Below, piece by piece: positions 42,252-50,766 of a stretch of 53,019 bases of DNA. The position numbers and the translations under genes are program-made. This stretch comes from Nocardia sp. CNY236 (GTDB lineage Bacteria > Actinomycetota > Actinomycetes > Mycobacteriales > Mycobacteriaceae). The stretch spans positions 1-53,019 of the forward strand of contig NZ_AXVD01000035.1 of NCBI RefSeq assembly GCF_000482385.1. Reading direction: 5' to 3'. Each line of letters starts with the position of its first letter. Positions within the stretch are counted from its first letter, which is position 1. Under the pieces are notes generated by a model. It did no database searches, had not been told where the DNA came from, and saw only the letters and a list, made by a program, of their open reading frames with translations.

Positions 42252-42328
42252 ATGCTCTCGGTTCGGGTATTCGAACGAACGGCACTGGCTCGAACGGTAA
42301 TGGAGCGCCTACGACGGAGGTCTATCCG

Positions 42329-42676
42329 ATGAGCACTGCAATCAGCACTATCTCGGCGAGAGGTTGTTCGGGCGCGGCGTCCGGCCGCCGGCGCGTTGGC
42401 CGGGGCTCGGTGCAGGACCATTGTTCGGGGCGCACAGGTGGGCCCCCGGCGTGTGGTGGCCGGCGATCCGGTGGTGGCGACCCGATGTATCGGGTCGAGC
42501 GGGCGAAGCTCGGCTTTGCGGTTCTCACCGCCGCGGCCCTGTGCACAGCTGTCGTCGTGATGGGCCTGATCGTGGTGGCGCATGCGCGTGCGGGTGACTG
42601 GGTCGGCGGGTTCGAGGAATCGCCGGTTGGTGTGGTGAGCGGGCGAGGTGATGGGGGCGACGCCCAGGGGCGCTGA
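42329..42676 (+). CDS. Small single-pass membrane protein, SOS-linked
   Basis: 115 aa from ATG 42329 with CGGAGG upstream. The N-terminal 55 residues are Gly/Arg/Ser-rich and probably cytoplasmic. One hydrophobic helix is at about 61-85 (KLGFAVLTAAALCTAVVVMG, then LIVVAHA), and a Gly/Asp-rich tail of 30 residues follows. Its place, divergent from lexA behind SOS boxes and followed by nrdR, is that of Rv2719c (ChiZ, LysM) and Corynebacterium DivS, which delay division during DNA damage. No LysM domain is present here. Role is inferred from position. Confidence 0.75.
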   Translation: MSTAISTISARGCSGAASGRRRVGRGSVQDHCSGRTGGPPACGGRRSGGGDPMYRVERAKLGFAVLTAAALCTAVVVMGLIVVAHARAGDWVGGFEESPVGVVSGRGDGGDAQGR

Positions 42677-42996
42677 CCGTGGGAGGGCGTCGGGACCCGG
42701 ATTCCGCGTGTGGACCCGAGGATCGGCGAACGGCCGGCCATGCGTTTTCCCACTGCTGGTCGCCGCCGCGCATTCACTGATCGACCGATGAGCACGGTGT
42801 AGGGTCGGTGGGCGGGGTGAGTACCTGGTTTCGAGTACTTCACCAGGTATTCTCGAGGTGTTGTGCCGGTACTCCGCGTGTTGTGCGAGGAATTCCGGCG
42901 CTGGGGTATTGCCCTCTGTACACGTGCTCGCCGGGCCGATCGTCGTGATCGGTGCAGGTCCGGACGCGAGTATGCGCATTGACGAAGGATTTTCGG
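42677..42996. other. Leader region of nrdR
   Basis: 320 nt without a gene. It holds the hairpin listed separately and two GTGTTGTGC(C/G)-type repeats at about 42858-42867 and 42879-42888. I do not see a recognisable NrdR box or cobalamin-riboswitch core. Confidence 0.45.
42819..42852 (+). promoter_or_regulatory. Hairpin upstream of nrdR
   Basis: GAGTACCTGG pairs with CCAGGTATTC (10 bp, one G-T) across a 14-nt loop, about 145 nt before nrdR. It may be an operator or an mRNA leader stem. Confidence 0.4.
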
Positions 42997-43467
42997 ATGC
43001 ATTGCCCGTACTGCCGACATCCCGACTCCCGGGTCGTGGACTCGCGTGAAGCCGACGAAGGCGCGGCTATTCGCCGTCGCCGCGCATGCCCGCAGTGCGG
43101 GCGCAGATTCACCACCGTGGAAACCGCCCTGTTGTCGGTGATCAAACGCAGCGGGGTCACCGAGCCGTTCAGTCGCGAGAAGGTCATCCGTGGGGTGCGC
43201 CGCGCGTGCCAGGGTCGTGAAGTGGATGACGACGCTCTGAACCTGCTCGCACAGCAGGTGGAGGACACGGTGCGGGCCAAAGGTTCTCCCGAGGTACCCA
43301 GCCACGAGGTTGGACTGGCGATTCTGGGTCCGCTACGTGACCTCGACGAAGTGGGCTACCTGCGATTCGCCTCGGTGTACCGCTCGTTCTCCTCTGCCGC
43401 GGATTTCGAACGAGAAATCCAGCAGATGCGCCAGGCGCGAGCCGAGGCGTTGTCGGCTGCCGACTGA
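42997..43467 (+). CDS. nrdR: Transcription repressor NrdR
   Basis: 156 aa from ATG 42997 with GAAGGA upstream. The N-terminal zinc ribbon MHCPYCRHPDSRVVDSREAD with CPQCGRRFTT provides four cysteines. An ATP-cone domain at residues 45-135 senses ATP/dATP (SVIKRSGVTEPFSREKVIRG). It represses ribonucleotide reductase genes when dATP is high. Position after lexA and its divergent partner is as in mycobacteria. Confidence 0.97.
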   Translation: MHCPYCRHPDSRVVDSREADEGAAIRRRRACPQCGRRFTTVETALLSVIKRSGVTEPFSREKVIRGVRRACQGREVDDDALNLLAQQVEDTVRAKGSPEVPSHEVGLAILGPLRDLDEVGYLRFASVYRSFSSAADFEREIQQMRQARAEALSAAD

Positions 43468-43489
43468 TCGGGACCCTGCGGCAGTCGGC
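43459..43489 (+). terminator. Hairpin at the end of nrdR
   Basis: GCCGACTG (overlapping the last codons of nrdR) pairs with CAGTCGGC over a 15-nt loop; the stem extends with one mismatch. It separates nrdR from the convergent hrpA. Confidence 0.5.
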
Positions 43490-43511
43490 CGCCGATCGAT
43501 GCTTCACCATC

Positions 43512-46500
43512 TCAGCGTCGGACTGCCGCGATCGCCTTCTCGATTCGCTTGGCCGACACCGGGAAGGGAGTACCCAGTTGCTGTGCGAACAGGCTGACCC
43601 GTAGCTCTTCCACCATCCACCAGATATCGGTGACTACCGAGGCGTGCCGGCGGTGTTGTGGGAGCGATTCGATCAGCTGGTCGTAGCTGGCCAACACCCG
43701 ATCGAGTTCGGCCATGCTGCGGCGGTCACGAGCCGCCGATCCGGGCAAGGCCTGCAGTCGCAGCGCCGCCGCCCGGAGATAGCGGGGCAGTTCGCGTAGT
43801 CTGGCGCTGCCGAATTCGGTGACGAAACCACGAAATACCAAGTTGTCGACCTGGTCGCGGACGTCCTCGGCGATGTCGCGTTCGCGGGTCCGTGCGAGCG
43901 CCAACGAAACCTGCTGGGCGCTGCCGAGAATCGGTACCACCAATCGCAGGACACGGGCGACCGCGGCGGTGTAGTCGGGGCGGATTCGCGTGACGAGCGA
44001 GTCGAACTCGGTCGGGCTGTGTACGGGACCACCCGCAGCAGTCAGCAGCTCGTCGACAGCGGCGGCACGGCAGTCTTCGACCAGAGCCTCCAGCGAACCG
44101 TGCGGACTCTGGCTCAGCGCAAGCCGATCCGTGGGCGACAAATCCGCGGTGAGGGTGCGCACGGACAGAGGCAATGCGTGCAGTAGGAGCATTCGAGTGC
44201 CCGTGCCCATCGCGGCAGCCTGCGCCGCAGGGGAGCTGAGCACCCGGACTGCCACGCCCGCGCCTTCGGTGACCAGTGCGGGATAGCCGGTAACGACCTG
44301 CCCGGACACTTCCCGACGAATCGTCGGTGCGAGGTCGCCGAGTGACTCCGAGGTCCACACGGTGGCCGGAGGTCGTTCCGCTCCTGCAGTGGCACGGGCG
44401 ACCGAGGCGGAAACTTCTTCGGCCAGAAGTTTTTTGACCTCCGCAAGGCTCTTGCTACGCGCCAATGTCCGGCCTTCGTCGTCGATGACCGCGAACGCCA
44501 TACGCAAGTGATCGGGCAGCGCGGCCGGATCGAAGTCGGTGGGCGCGATCGTGACCGCGCTGCGCCGGGACAACTCTCGAGCCAGCCCGATGCGCAGCGG
44601 CTCGGCTCGTGGAGTCAGCGCTGCGAGCGCGGCGACCGCGAAGTCGGGGGCAGGCACGACCATGCGCCGCACCGATTTCGGCAAGGTCTTGATCAGCGCG
44701 ACGGCCAACTCTTCGCGCATGCCCGGTACCAGCCAGTCGAAGCCGACCGCGCGGACGTGTGCGAGTTGCTCCACCGGGATTCGAACGGTGACGCCATCGT
44801 CCTCGGTGCCCGGTTCGAACTGATAGGTGAGCGGGAAAGCCAGTTCGCCCTGCCGCCACGAGGTGGGGAAGTCCGACGGGTCCAAGCTGGCCGCGTTCGC
44901 GTTGACCACGGTGGACGTCGTGAAGTCCAGCAGTGTCGGGTCGGTGCGTCGAGTCGACCGCCACCAGGTGTCGAAGTGGCGTACCGAGACGATGTCGGTG
45001 GGCAGGTGCTCGTCGTAGAACGCATACAGCACCTCGTCGTCGACAAGGATGTCGCGGCGGCGCGTGCGGTGTTCCAGATCGGCGACATCATGGAGCAGCG
45101 CTCGATTACGGTGGAAGAACTCGTGCCGAGTCTGCCACTCACCCTGCACCAGGGCGTGTCTGATGAACAACTCGCGTGACAGTTCGGGATCGATCCGGTC
45201 CAATCCCACCAGTCTTCCGGTGACCAGCGGGATACCGTAGAGCGTGACACGCTCGTAGGCGCGCGCCGCACCCCGCTTGGCCGACCAATGTGGCTCGGAG
45301 TAGCTGCGTTTGACAAGGTCTGTTGCCAGTTGTTCAGCCCATTCTGGCTCGATCTTCGCGGCGATCCGGCCCCACAGCCGCGATGTCTCCACCAGTTCGG
45401 CGGCCATGACCCAGCGGGGAGGTTTCTTAGCCAGCGCTGAACCGGGGAACACCATGAACTTGGCGCCTCGCGCGCCGAGGAATTCCCGGGATTCCGCCTC
45501 CCGGACACCGATATGCGACAGCATGCCTGCCAACAGCGCTCGATGGATCGCGAGGGTGTCCCAGGGGTCGGTGTCGTCGTCGTGCACAGTCGTGGCCCGG
45601 CGGTCGAGTGTCCCACTGGAGGGTCGGTCGCCACGTGGGCGACCGGAATCGTTACGCCGTGGTCTCTTGCCGGTCCGAGTCGGCGGGTCAGCTGTGATCC
45701 CGGATCGGCGCCGGACCCGCTGCGCTGGCCATCCGAGGCCGGTGGTGATCGTACGCAGTTGCCCATGCAGATCCTGCCATTCGCGAATCCGCAAGTAGTG
45801 TAGATATTCCTGTCGGCACAGTCGACGAAACCGATTGGACGACAACGACGCGCGCTGGTGGCCGAGGTAGTCCCATAGACGGAGGTAGGTCGAGAAGTCC
45901 GACCCCTCGACGGTGAATCGAGCATGTGCAGCATCGGCGGCCTGCTGTTGTTCGACAGGCCGTTCCCGCACGTCCTGGATCGACAGCGCCGCGACGATGA
46001 TCAGGACCTCGGCCAGACAACCGGTGCGGTGCGCCTCCACCAGCATCCGTGCCATCCTGGGATCGACGGGTAAGGCAGCCATGTCCCGCCCGGTCGGTGT
46101 CAGCGACAGACTGCGCTCGCCTGCGGTATTCGCCGCCGGTGTGGGCGAACCTCGACGCCGTTCGAGTGCGCCGAGTTCTTCGAGCAGGGCGATTCCGTCG
46201 CGGATGGCGCGACGGTCCGGCGCCTCCACGAAGGGGAACTTCTCGATATCGCCGAGCCCGAGCGCGGTCATCTGCAGAATGACTGCAGCCAGGTTGGTGC
46301 GCAGAATCTCTGGTTCGGTGAATGCCGGTCGAGAGTCGAAGTCTTCTTCGGAGTACAGCCGGATACAGATACCGTCGGCAACTCGGCCACAGCGACCGGC
46401 CCGTTGCCGTGCCGACGCCTGAGACACTGGCTCGATCGGCAGTCGCTGCACCTTCGTTCGCATCGAGTACCGCGAGATCCGGGCTGTCCCCGGGTCGATA

Positions 46501-47639
46501 ACGTATCGAATTCCGGGCACCGTCAACGAGGTTTCGGCCACATTGGTCGCCAGCACCACCCTGCGCCCGATATGCGGGGCGAAGACCCGATGCTGTTCGG
46601 CCGTCGACAGACGCGCGTACAGGGGCAGAATCTCGGTGTGCGGCAGCCGCAGATCGCCGAGCGCATCGGCGGCATCACGGATTTCACGTTCACCCGACAG
46701 GAACACCAGTACGTCGCCGTCGCCGGCGGCGAACAATTCGGTCACCGCTTCGCCGATCGCATCGATCGGGTCACGCTCGACGATCCGGGCGTGGTCCCCG
46801 TCGCCGGAGCCGTCGGTTCCGGTCGTGTTGCCGTCGGCGGGAACCGGATACTGCACCGTTAGTGGCCGGTAGCGGATCTCCACCGGATACGAGCGGCCGG
46901 AGACTTCGACGATGGGTGCGGGCACGCCCTGCTCGTCGGCGAAATGGCCGGCGAAGCGCTCCGGATCGATTGTCGCCGATGTGATGATCACCTTGAGATC
47001 GGGACGTCTGGGCAGCAGTTGCGCGAGGTAGCCCAACAGGAAGTCGATATTGAGACTGCGTTCGTGCGCTTCGTCGATGATGATCGTGTCGTAGCGGCGC
47101 AGGAGCCGGTCGCGCTGAATCTCGGCCAAGAGGATGCCGTCGGTCATCAGCTTGATCAAGGTGTGCTCGGAGGCTTGGTCGGCGAACCGCACCGAGTAGC
47201 CGACGACATCGCCGAGTTCGGTACCCACCTCCTGTGCGATGCGCTCGGCGACGGTACGTGCGGCGAGTCTGCGAGGCTGGGTGTGTCCGATCGTGCCCCG
47301 AATACCTCGGCCCAGTTCGAGGCAGATCTTCGGGATTTGGGTGGTCTTGCCCGAGCCGGTTTCGCCCGCGACGATCACTACTTGGTGTTTCTCGATAGCG
47401 GCGGCGATATCCGCGCGGCGGGTGGTCACCGGAAGGTGTTGCGGGTAGTCGATCCGCGGACGGGCTGCGCGGCGTGCTTCGATCCGCAGTTCGGCGGCCG
47501 CGATCTCGGTTGCCACCTTGTCGAGGTCACCCTTGCGAGCACGGTCCAGCTTGCGACGAAGGCGGTGCTCGTCGCGAAGTGACAGATTCGTCAGCCGGGT
47601 TCGAAGCTCGGCGAAATCGGTGGCGGCTGTCGTGGTCAT
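43512..47639 (-). CDS. hrpA: ATP-dependent RNA helicase HrpA
   Basis: 1375 aa from ATG 47639; the frame is open further upstream but overlaps the neighbouring gene. DEAH-box helicase: motif I GETGSGKTTQ, Ia TQPRRLAARTVAERIAQEVG, II DEAH in IIIDEAHERSLN, III SATID, V TNVAETSLTVPG and VI QRAGRCGR. Helicase-associated (HA2) and OB-like regions follow, then a long C-terminal DUF3418 domain typical of HrpA. It would act on RNA structure or stalled ribosomes. Placed between nrdR and the PhzF-like gene, where M. tuberculosis lacks it. Confidence 0.96.
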   Translation of the reverse strand: MTTTAATDFAELRTRLTNLSLRDEHRLRRKLDRARKGDLDKVATEIAAAELRIEARRAARPRIDYPQHLPVTTRRADIAAAIEKHQVVIVAGETGSGKTTQIPKICLELGRGIRGTIGHTQPRRLAARTVAERIAQEVGTELGDVVGYSVRFADQASEHTLIKLMTDGILLAEIQRDRLLRRYDTIIIDEAHERSLNIDFLLGYLAQLLPRRPDLKVIITSATIDPERFAGHFADEQGVPAPIVEVSGRSYPVEIRYRPLTVQYPVPADGNTTGTDGSGDGDHARIVERDPIDAIGEAVTELFAAGDGDVLVFLSGEREIRDAADALGDLRLPHTEILPLYARLSTAEQHRVFAPHIGRRVVLATNVAETSLTVPGIRYVIDPGTARISRYSMRTKVQRLPIEPVSQASARQRAGRCGRVADGICIRLYSEEDFDSRPAFTEPEILRTNLAAVILQMTALGLGDIEKFPFVEAPDRRAIRDGIALLEELGALERRRGSPTPAANTAGERSLSLTPTGRDMAALPVDPRMARMLVEAHRTGCLAEVLIIVAALSIQDVRERPVEQQQAADAAHARFTVEGSDFSTYLRLWDYLGHQRASLSSNRFRRLCRQEYLHYLRIREWQDLHGQLRTITTGLGWPAQRVRRRSGITADPPTRTGKRPRRNDSGRPRGDRPSSGTLDRRATTVHDDDTDPWDTLAIHRALLAGMLSHIGVREAESREFLGARGAKFMVFPGSALAKKPPRWVMAAELVETSRLWGRIAAKIEPEWAEQLATDLVKRSYSEPHWSAKRGAARAYERVTLYGIPLVTGRLVGLDRIDPELSRELFIRHALVQGEWQTRHEFFHRNRALLHDVADLEHRTRRRDILVDDEVLYAFYDEHLPTDIVSVRHFDTWWRSTRRTDPTLLDFTTSTVVNANAASLDPSDFPTSWRQGELAFPLTYQFEPGTEDDGVTVRIPVEQLAHVRAVGFDWLVPGMREELAVALIKTLPKSVRRMVVPAPDFAVAALAALTPRAEPLRIGLARELSRRSAVTIAPTDFDPAALPDHLRMAFAVIDDEGRTLARSKSLAEVKKLLAEEVSASVARATAGAERPPATVWTSESLGDLAPTIRREVSGQVVTGYPALVTEGAGVAVRVLSSPAAQAAAMGTGTRMLLLHALPLSVRTLTADLSPTDRLALSQSPHGSLEALVEDCRAAAVDELLTAAGGPVHSPTEFDSLVTRIRPDYTAAVARVLRLVVPILGSAQQVSLALARTRERDIAEDVRDQVDNLVFRGFVTEFGSARLRELPRYLRAAALRLQALPGSAARDRRSMAELDRVLASYDQLIESLPQHRRHASVVTDIWWMVEELRVSLFAQQLGTPFPVSAKRIEKAIAAVRR

Positions 47640-47671
47640 TGCATCGATCAGACTAGCGAAACCCGCGGACG

Positions 47672-48346
47672 CTAGACCCGCACCGGTTCGGCGGCGGCGA
47701 CACGGCCACCCAAGCGCACCCACCCGTCGGAATCCCACTGTGTGAACAATTGGGAGCCCTGGCCTTGAGTAATGATCAAGCTCTGTCGTAGCTGAGCGGT
47801 GAGCGCCACGGCCGCGGCGCCGGTCGCCTCGTCTTCGGCAACACCCAGGGTCGGAGCGAACATGCGCGCGCGCAGCGTCCCGCGGTGTTCGTCCACCCAG
47901 GTCCATAGATAATGCGCGCCGTCGGGAAAATCGCTCGCGCGCGCGGCAGCCAATTCTTCGACATCGTCGAGTCGATGGAACGTGAACGTCGGCGCCCACT
48001 CACCCCGAGCGGTGATCCAGGTCAATCCGTCGGTGAGCTCCACCGCGACCGCACCCGCGGGAACATCTAGGGTTCGCACGGGAACGCCTCGGGCGGCAAA
48101 CCACCATGCGGTTCCCACCGACGGGTGCCCAGCAAAGGGGAGTTCCACCGCCGGGGTGAAGATTTGTACCCCGGCGACACCGTCGACCGGGTCGTCGACG
48201 ATCACGGTCTCGCTGTAGCCGGCGCGTGCCGCGAGCGCCTGCCGATCCGCCACGGCCACGTCCGCCGCCCGGGCGATTCCGAGTTCGTTGCCGAAATGGC
48301 CAGTGGCGTCGGTGAACACTCGAACTACCTCAACGTGCGTGCCCAT
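47672..48346 (-). CDS. PhzF-family isomerase-like protein
   Basis: 224 aa from ATG 48346. The PhzF fold is visible in VVRVFTDATGHFGNELGIAR, SETVIV (catalytic-type Glu46), FTPAVELPFAGHPSVGTAWW, and FAPTLGVAEDEATGAAAVAL. It is shorter than classic PhzF (about 280 aa) and has no phenazine genes near, so it is an orphan isomerase/epimerase of unknown substrate. It corresponds by position to the PhzF-like gene near nrdR of mycobacteria. Confidence 0.88.
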   Translation of the reverse strand: MGTHVEVVRVFTDATGHFGNELGIARAADVAVADRQALAARAGYSETVIVDDPVDGVAGVQIFTPAVELPFAGHPSVGTAWWFAARGVPVRTLDVPAGAVAVELTDGLTWITARGEWAPTFTFHRLDDVEELAAARASDFPDGAHYLWTWVDEHRGTLRARMFAPTLGVAEDEATGAAAVALTAQLRQSLIITQGQGSQLFTQWDSDGWVRLGGRVAAAEPVRV

Positions 48347-48398
48347 GCTCGCCGAGCCTACCCGCACCGGATGGCGCTGCGGACTTCGCAGGCGGGCA

Positions 48399-48938
48399 TC
48401 AGATCGCGGCGGTGCTGAGCGCCTCGGCCATTTGCACCGCCTGGCCGACGCCGGCCACGATGGCCGCGGCACGCAACGATTCGAAGATCACTTCGCGCGA
48501 CAGTCCTGCTGCGCGCACCGTGTGCTCGTGGGCTTCGAGGCAATGCGCGCATCCGTTGATCGAGGAGACCGCGAAGGACCACAGTTCGAAATCGGCTTTG
48601 TCGACGCCCGGGGAGCCGATGATCTGCATGCGTAGCCCAGCTCGCAGGTCGTCGTAGCGGCCACCGAGAAATGCCTTTCCGCGGTAGAACACATTGTTCA
48701 TACCCATGATCGAGGCACTACCGAGTGCGGCGTCGTAGGCCTGCGCCGACAGCACGTCGTCGGCCTCTTCGGCGATCTCCCGCAGCGTGGTGGTCGATCG
48801 AGTCGCGGCAGCGGTCGCCAGGAGAGTTCCCCACAGCTGTTGTTCGTTCAGCACCGTGCTACGCACGATCGATGACAGGTTGAGCTTGAGGTCCTTGGCG
48901 TATCCGGGGAGGGAATTCTTCAGGTTCTCGATACTCAT
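48399..48938 (-). CDS. ahpD: Alkylhydroperoxidase AhpD
   Basis: 179 aa from ATG 48938. The redox CAHC (C130, C133) with the nearby His in CLEAHEH matches M. tuberculosis AhpD position for position. AhpD passes electrons from lipoamide dehydrogenase/SucB to AhpC and has weak peroxidase activity. Located 136 nt after ahpC on the same strand. Confidence 0.97.
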   Translation of the reverse strand: MSIENLKNSLPGYAKDLKLNLSSIVRSTVLNEQQLWGTLLATAAATRSTTTLREIAEEADDVLSAQAYDAALGSASIMGMNNVFYRGKAFLGGRYDDLRAGLRMQIIGSPGVDKADFELWSFAVSSINGCAHCLEAHEHTVRAAGLSREVIFESLRAAAIVAGVGQAVQMAEALSTAAI

Positions 48939-49074
48939 CGTGCGATACCTCTGTTCGATCGGCCCGGTGCGGGCGGTGGTTCGTGGCCGGGGTGGGCCGG
49001 TCGAGCGCGTGGCCCCTCGCCGCGACCAGCGAGTGGCCGATGGTTCGGGGCACGCTCTGGATACTCGGCGGAGA

Positions 49075-49662
49075 TCAGACGCTGGCGGCCAGCAGTTCGC
49101 CGGCGTCGATGGTCGGGTCGCCCTTCTTCCAGTTGCACGCACACAATTCGTCGGACTGCAGCGCGTCCAGCACGCGGAGCACCTCATCGACGTTGCGGCC
49201 GACCGAACCAGCGGTGACCGACACGAACTGGATCTCGTTGTTCGGGTCCACGATGAAGGTGGCGCGGTCGGCGACGCCGTCGGCATTGAGCACACCGGTC
49301 GCGGTAGCGAGTTCACGCTTGAGGTCCGAGAGCATGGGGAAGGGGAGGGTTTTGAGGTCCTCGTGCTGGGCCCGCCACTGGAAGTGCACGAATTCGTTGT
49401 CCACCGACGCGCCGAGCACCTGTGCGTCCCTATCCTCGAACTCCTCGTTCAGCTTGCCGAACGCGGCGATCTCCGTAGGGCACACGAAGGTGAAGTCCTT
49501 CGGCCAGAAGAAGACGATCCGCCATTTACCGGCGTGGTCGTCGCTGGTGATCTGGGTGAAGTAGTCGTCGGGCTGCTGAGCGTCGACCTTCGACAGGTCA
49601 CCGCCGATGACTGCGGTGAGGTTGTATGCCGGGAATTGGTCGCCGATGGTCAGCAGGGCCAT
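49075..49662 (-). CDS. ahpC: Alkyl hydroperoxide reductase AhpC
   Basis: 195 aa from ATG 49662, with GAGGAGA upstream. Peroxidatic Cys61 in FTFVCPTEIAAF, and the resolving pair Cys174/Cys176 in DELCACNWKKGD, as in the mycobacterial three-cysteine form. It reduces peroxides and peroxynitrite, recycled by AhpD. It is divergent from oxyR, its expected activator. Confidence 0.98.
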   Translation of the reverse strand: MALLTIGDQFPAYNLTAVIGGDLSKVDAQQPDDYFTQITSDDHAGKWRIVFFWPKDFTFVCPTEIAAFGKLNEEFEDRDAQVLGASVDNEFVHFQWRAQHEDLKTLPFPMLSDLKRELATATGVLNADGVADRATFIVDPNNEIQFVSVTAGSVGRNVDEVLRVLDALQSDELCACNWKKGDPTIDAGELLAASV

Positions 49663-49716
49663 GCTCGTCTCCTCGTCATATTCGTGTGTATGCGTGCAAA
49701 GGGCTCACGGACGATC

Positions 49717-49734
49717 TTGCCGAAGGATCGGCAA
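49717..49734. promoter_or_regulatory. Palindrome in the ahpC-oxyR spacer
   Basis: TTGCCGA-AGGA-TCGGCAA, a perfect 7+4+7 repeat midway between the divergent ahpC and oxyR starts. Repeated ACTGAT/ATCAG half-sites cover the oxyR start (49761-49792). Either could be the OxyR site; the repeat at the centre is the better-placed candidate for ahpC. Confidence 0.45.
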
Positions 49735-49770
49735 AAGGTAAAGGTGATTGGTCACACTAGACTGATAGGC

Positions 49771-50766
49771 ATGACTGATCAGACTTATCAGCCAACCCTG
49801 TCGCAGCTGCGTGCGTTCGTGGCGATTGCGGAATATCGTCATTTCGGCACCGCCGCCGCGCGACTTGCTGTGAGCCAGCCCACACTATCCCAGGCGCTTG
49901 CGGCGCTCGAACACGGGCTGCGCATCCAGCTGATCGAACGCAGCACCCGACGCGTGTTGGTAACCGCCGCTGGGGTGCGCTTACTTCCCCAGGCGATAGC
50001 CACCTTGGAGGCCGCCGATCGATTCGTCGCGTCGGCAGCCGGAGACGGACTTGCCGGCAGGTTGCGGATGGGTATCATTCCGACGGTCGCCCCCTATGTT
50101 CTGCCCGAGTTGCTACCCGCGCTGGGGAAACGCTTGCCTGTGCTTCGTCCGCAGATCATCGAGGACCAGACTGCTCGGCTGCTCGACGGTGTGCGTACCG
50201 GTCTGGTAGATGTCGCATTGCTGGCTCTTCCCACCGACATACCTGGTTTGATCGAGATTCCGCTCTACACCGAGGAGTTCGTCCTCGTCACTCCCCGTGG
50301 TCACGAACTGTCCGGACGGTCCGACCTGTCGCCCTCGGCGCTGGACTCGCAGCCGTTGCTGCTCTTGGACGAGGGGCACTGTCTGCGGGACCAGACCCTC
50401 GAGGTGTGTCGGTTGGCGGAGGCCAATCCCGTCGACGTCGGCGATACCAGGGCCGCCTCGCTGGCGACCGTCGTGCACTGTGTCGCGGGAGGACTCGGCA
50501 TCACGCTCATTCCGGAGATGGCCGTGGCAGCGGAGACCGCGCGCGGCACCCTCGATGTGGTGCGATTCGCCGCGCCGGCCCCCAACCGGACGATCGGCTT
50601 GGCGTTTCGCGGTTCCAGCGCACATGCAGAAGACTACGAGCAGCTGGCCGCAATCATCCGCGCGCACCGGCCCGGTCGAGGAGCGCTGAGCGGTCGCGGC
50701 GAAGACGTGGGTGATTGCGGTCGGGCTGGAGTTCGTACCCGTCCAGCCCCAACCGGTACCGGCTAG
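49771..50766 (+). CDS. oxyR: Peroxide sensor OxyR (LysR family)
   Basis: 331 aa from ATG 49771. LysR HTH at residues 8-66 (LSQLRAFVAIAEYRHFGTAA; AVSQPTLSQALAALEHGLRI). The redox cysteines are in EGHCLRDQTLEVC (C204 and C213), the same GHCLRDQ context as E. coli OxyR, so disulfide sensing is expected. The last ~20 residues (CGRAGVRTRPAPTGTG) are a non-conserved extension running to a stop shared with the convergent gene. It should activate ahpC-ahpD. Confidence 0.97.
   Translation: MTDQTYQPTLSQLRAFVAIAEYRHFGTAAARLAVSQPTLSQALAALEHGLRIQLIERSTRRVLVTAAGVRLLPQAIATLEAADRFVASAAGDGLAGRLRMGIIPTVAPYVLPELLPALGKRLPVLRPQIIEDQTARLLDGVRTGLVDVALLALPTDIPGLIEIPLYTEEFVLVTPRGHELSGRSDLSPSALDSQPLLLLDEGHCLRDQTLEVCRLAEANPVDVGDTRAASLATVVHCVAGGLGITLIPEMAVAAETARGTLDVVRFAAPAPNRTIGLAFRGSSAHAEDYEQLAAIIRAHRPGRGALSGRGEDVGDCGRAGVRTRPAPTGTG

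Noticed and set aside
43512..47999. HrpA starting at 47999
   Set aside because: The upstream 120 codons are arginine-rich and overlap the PhzF-like gene in antisense; the conserved start is at 47639.
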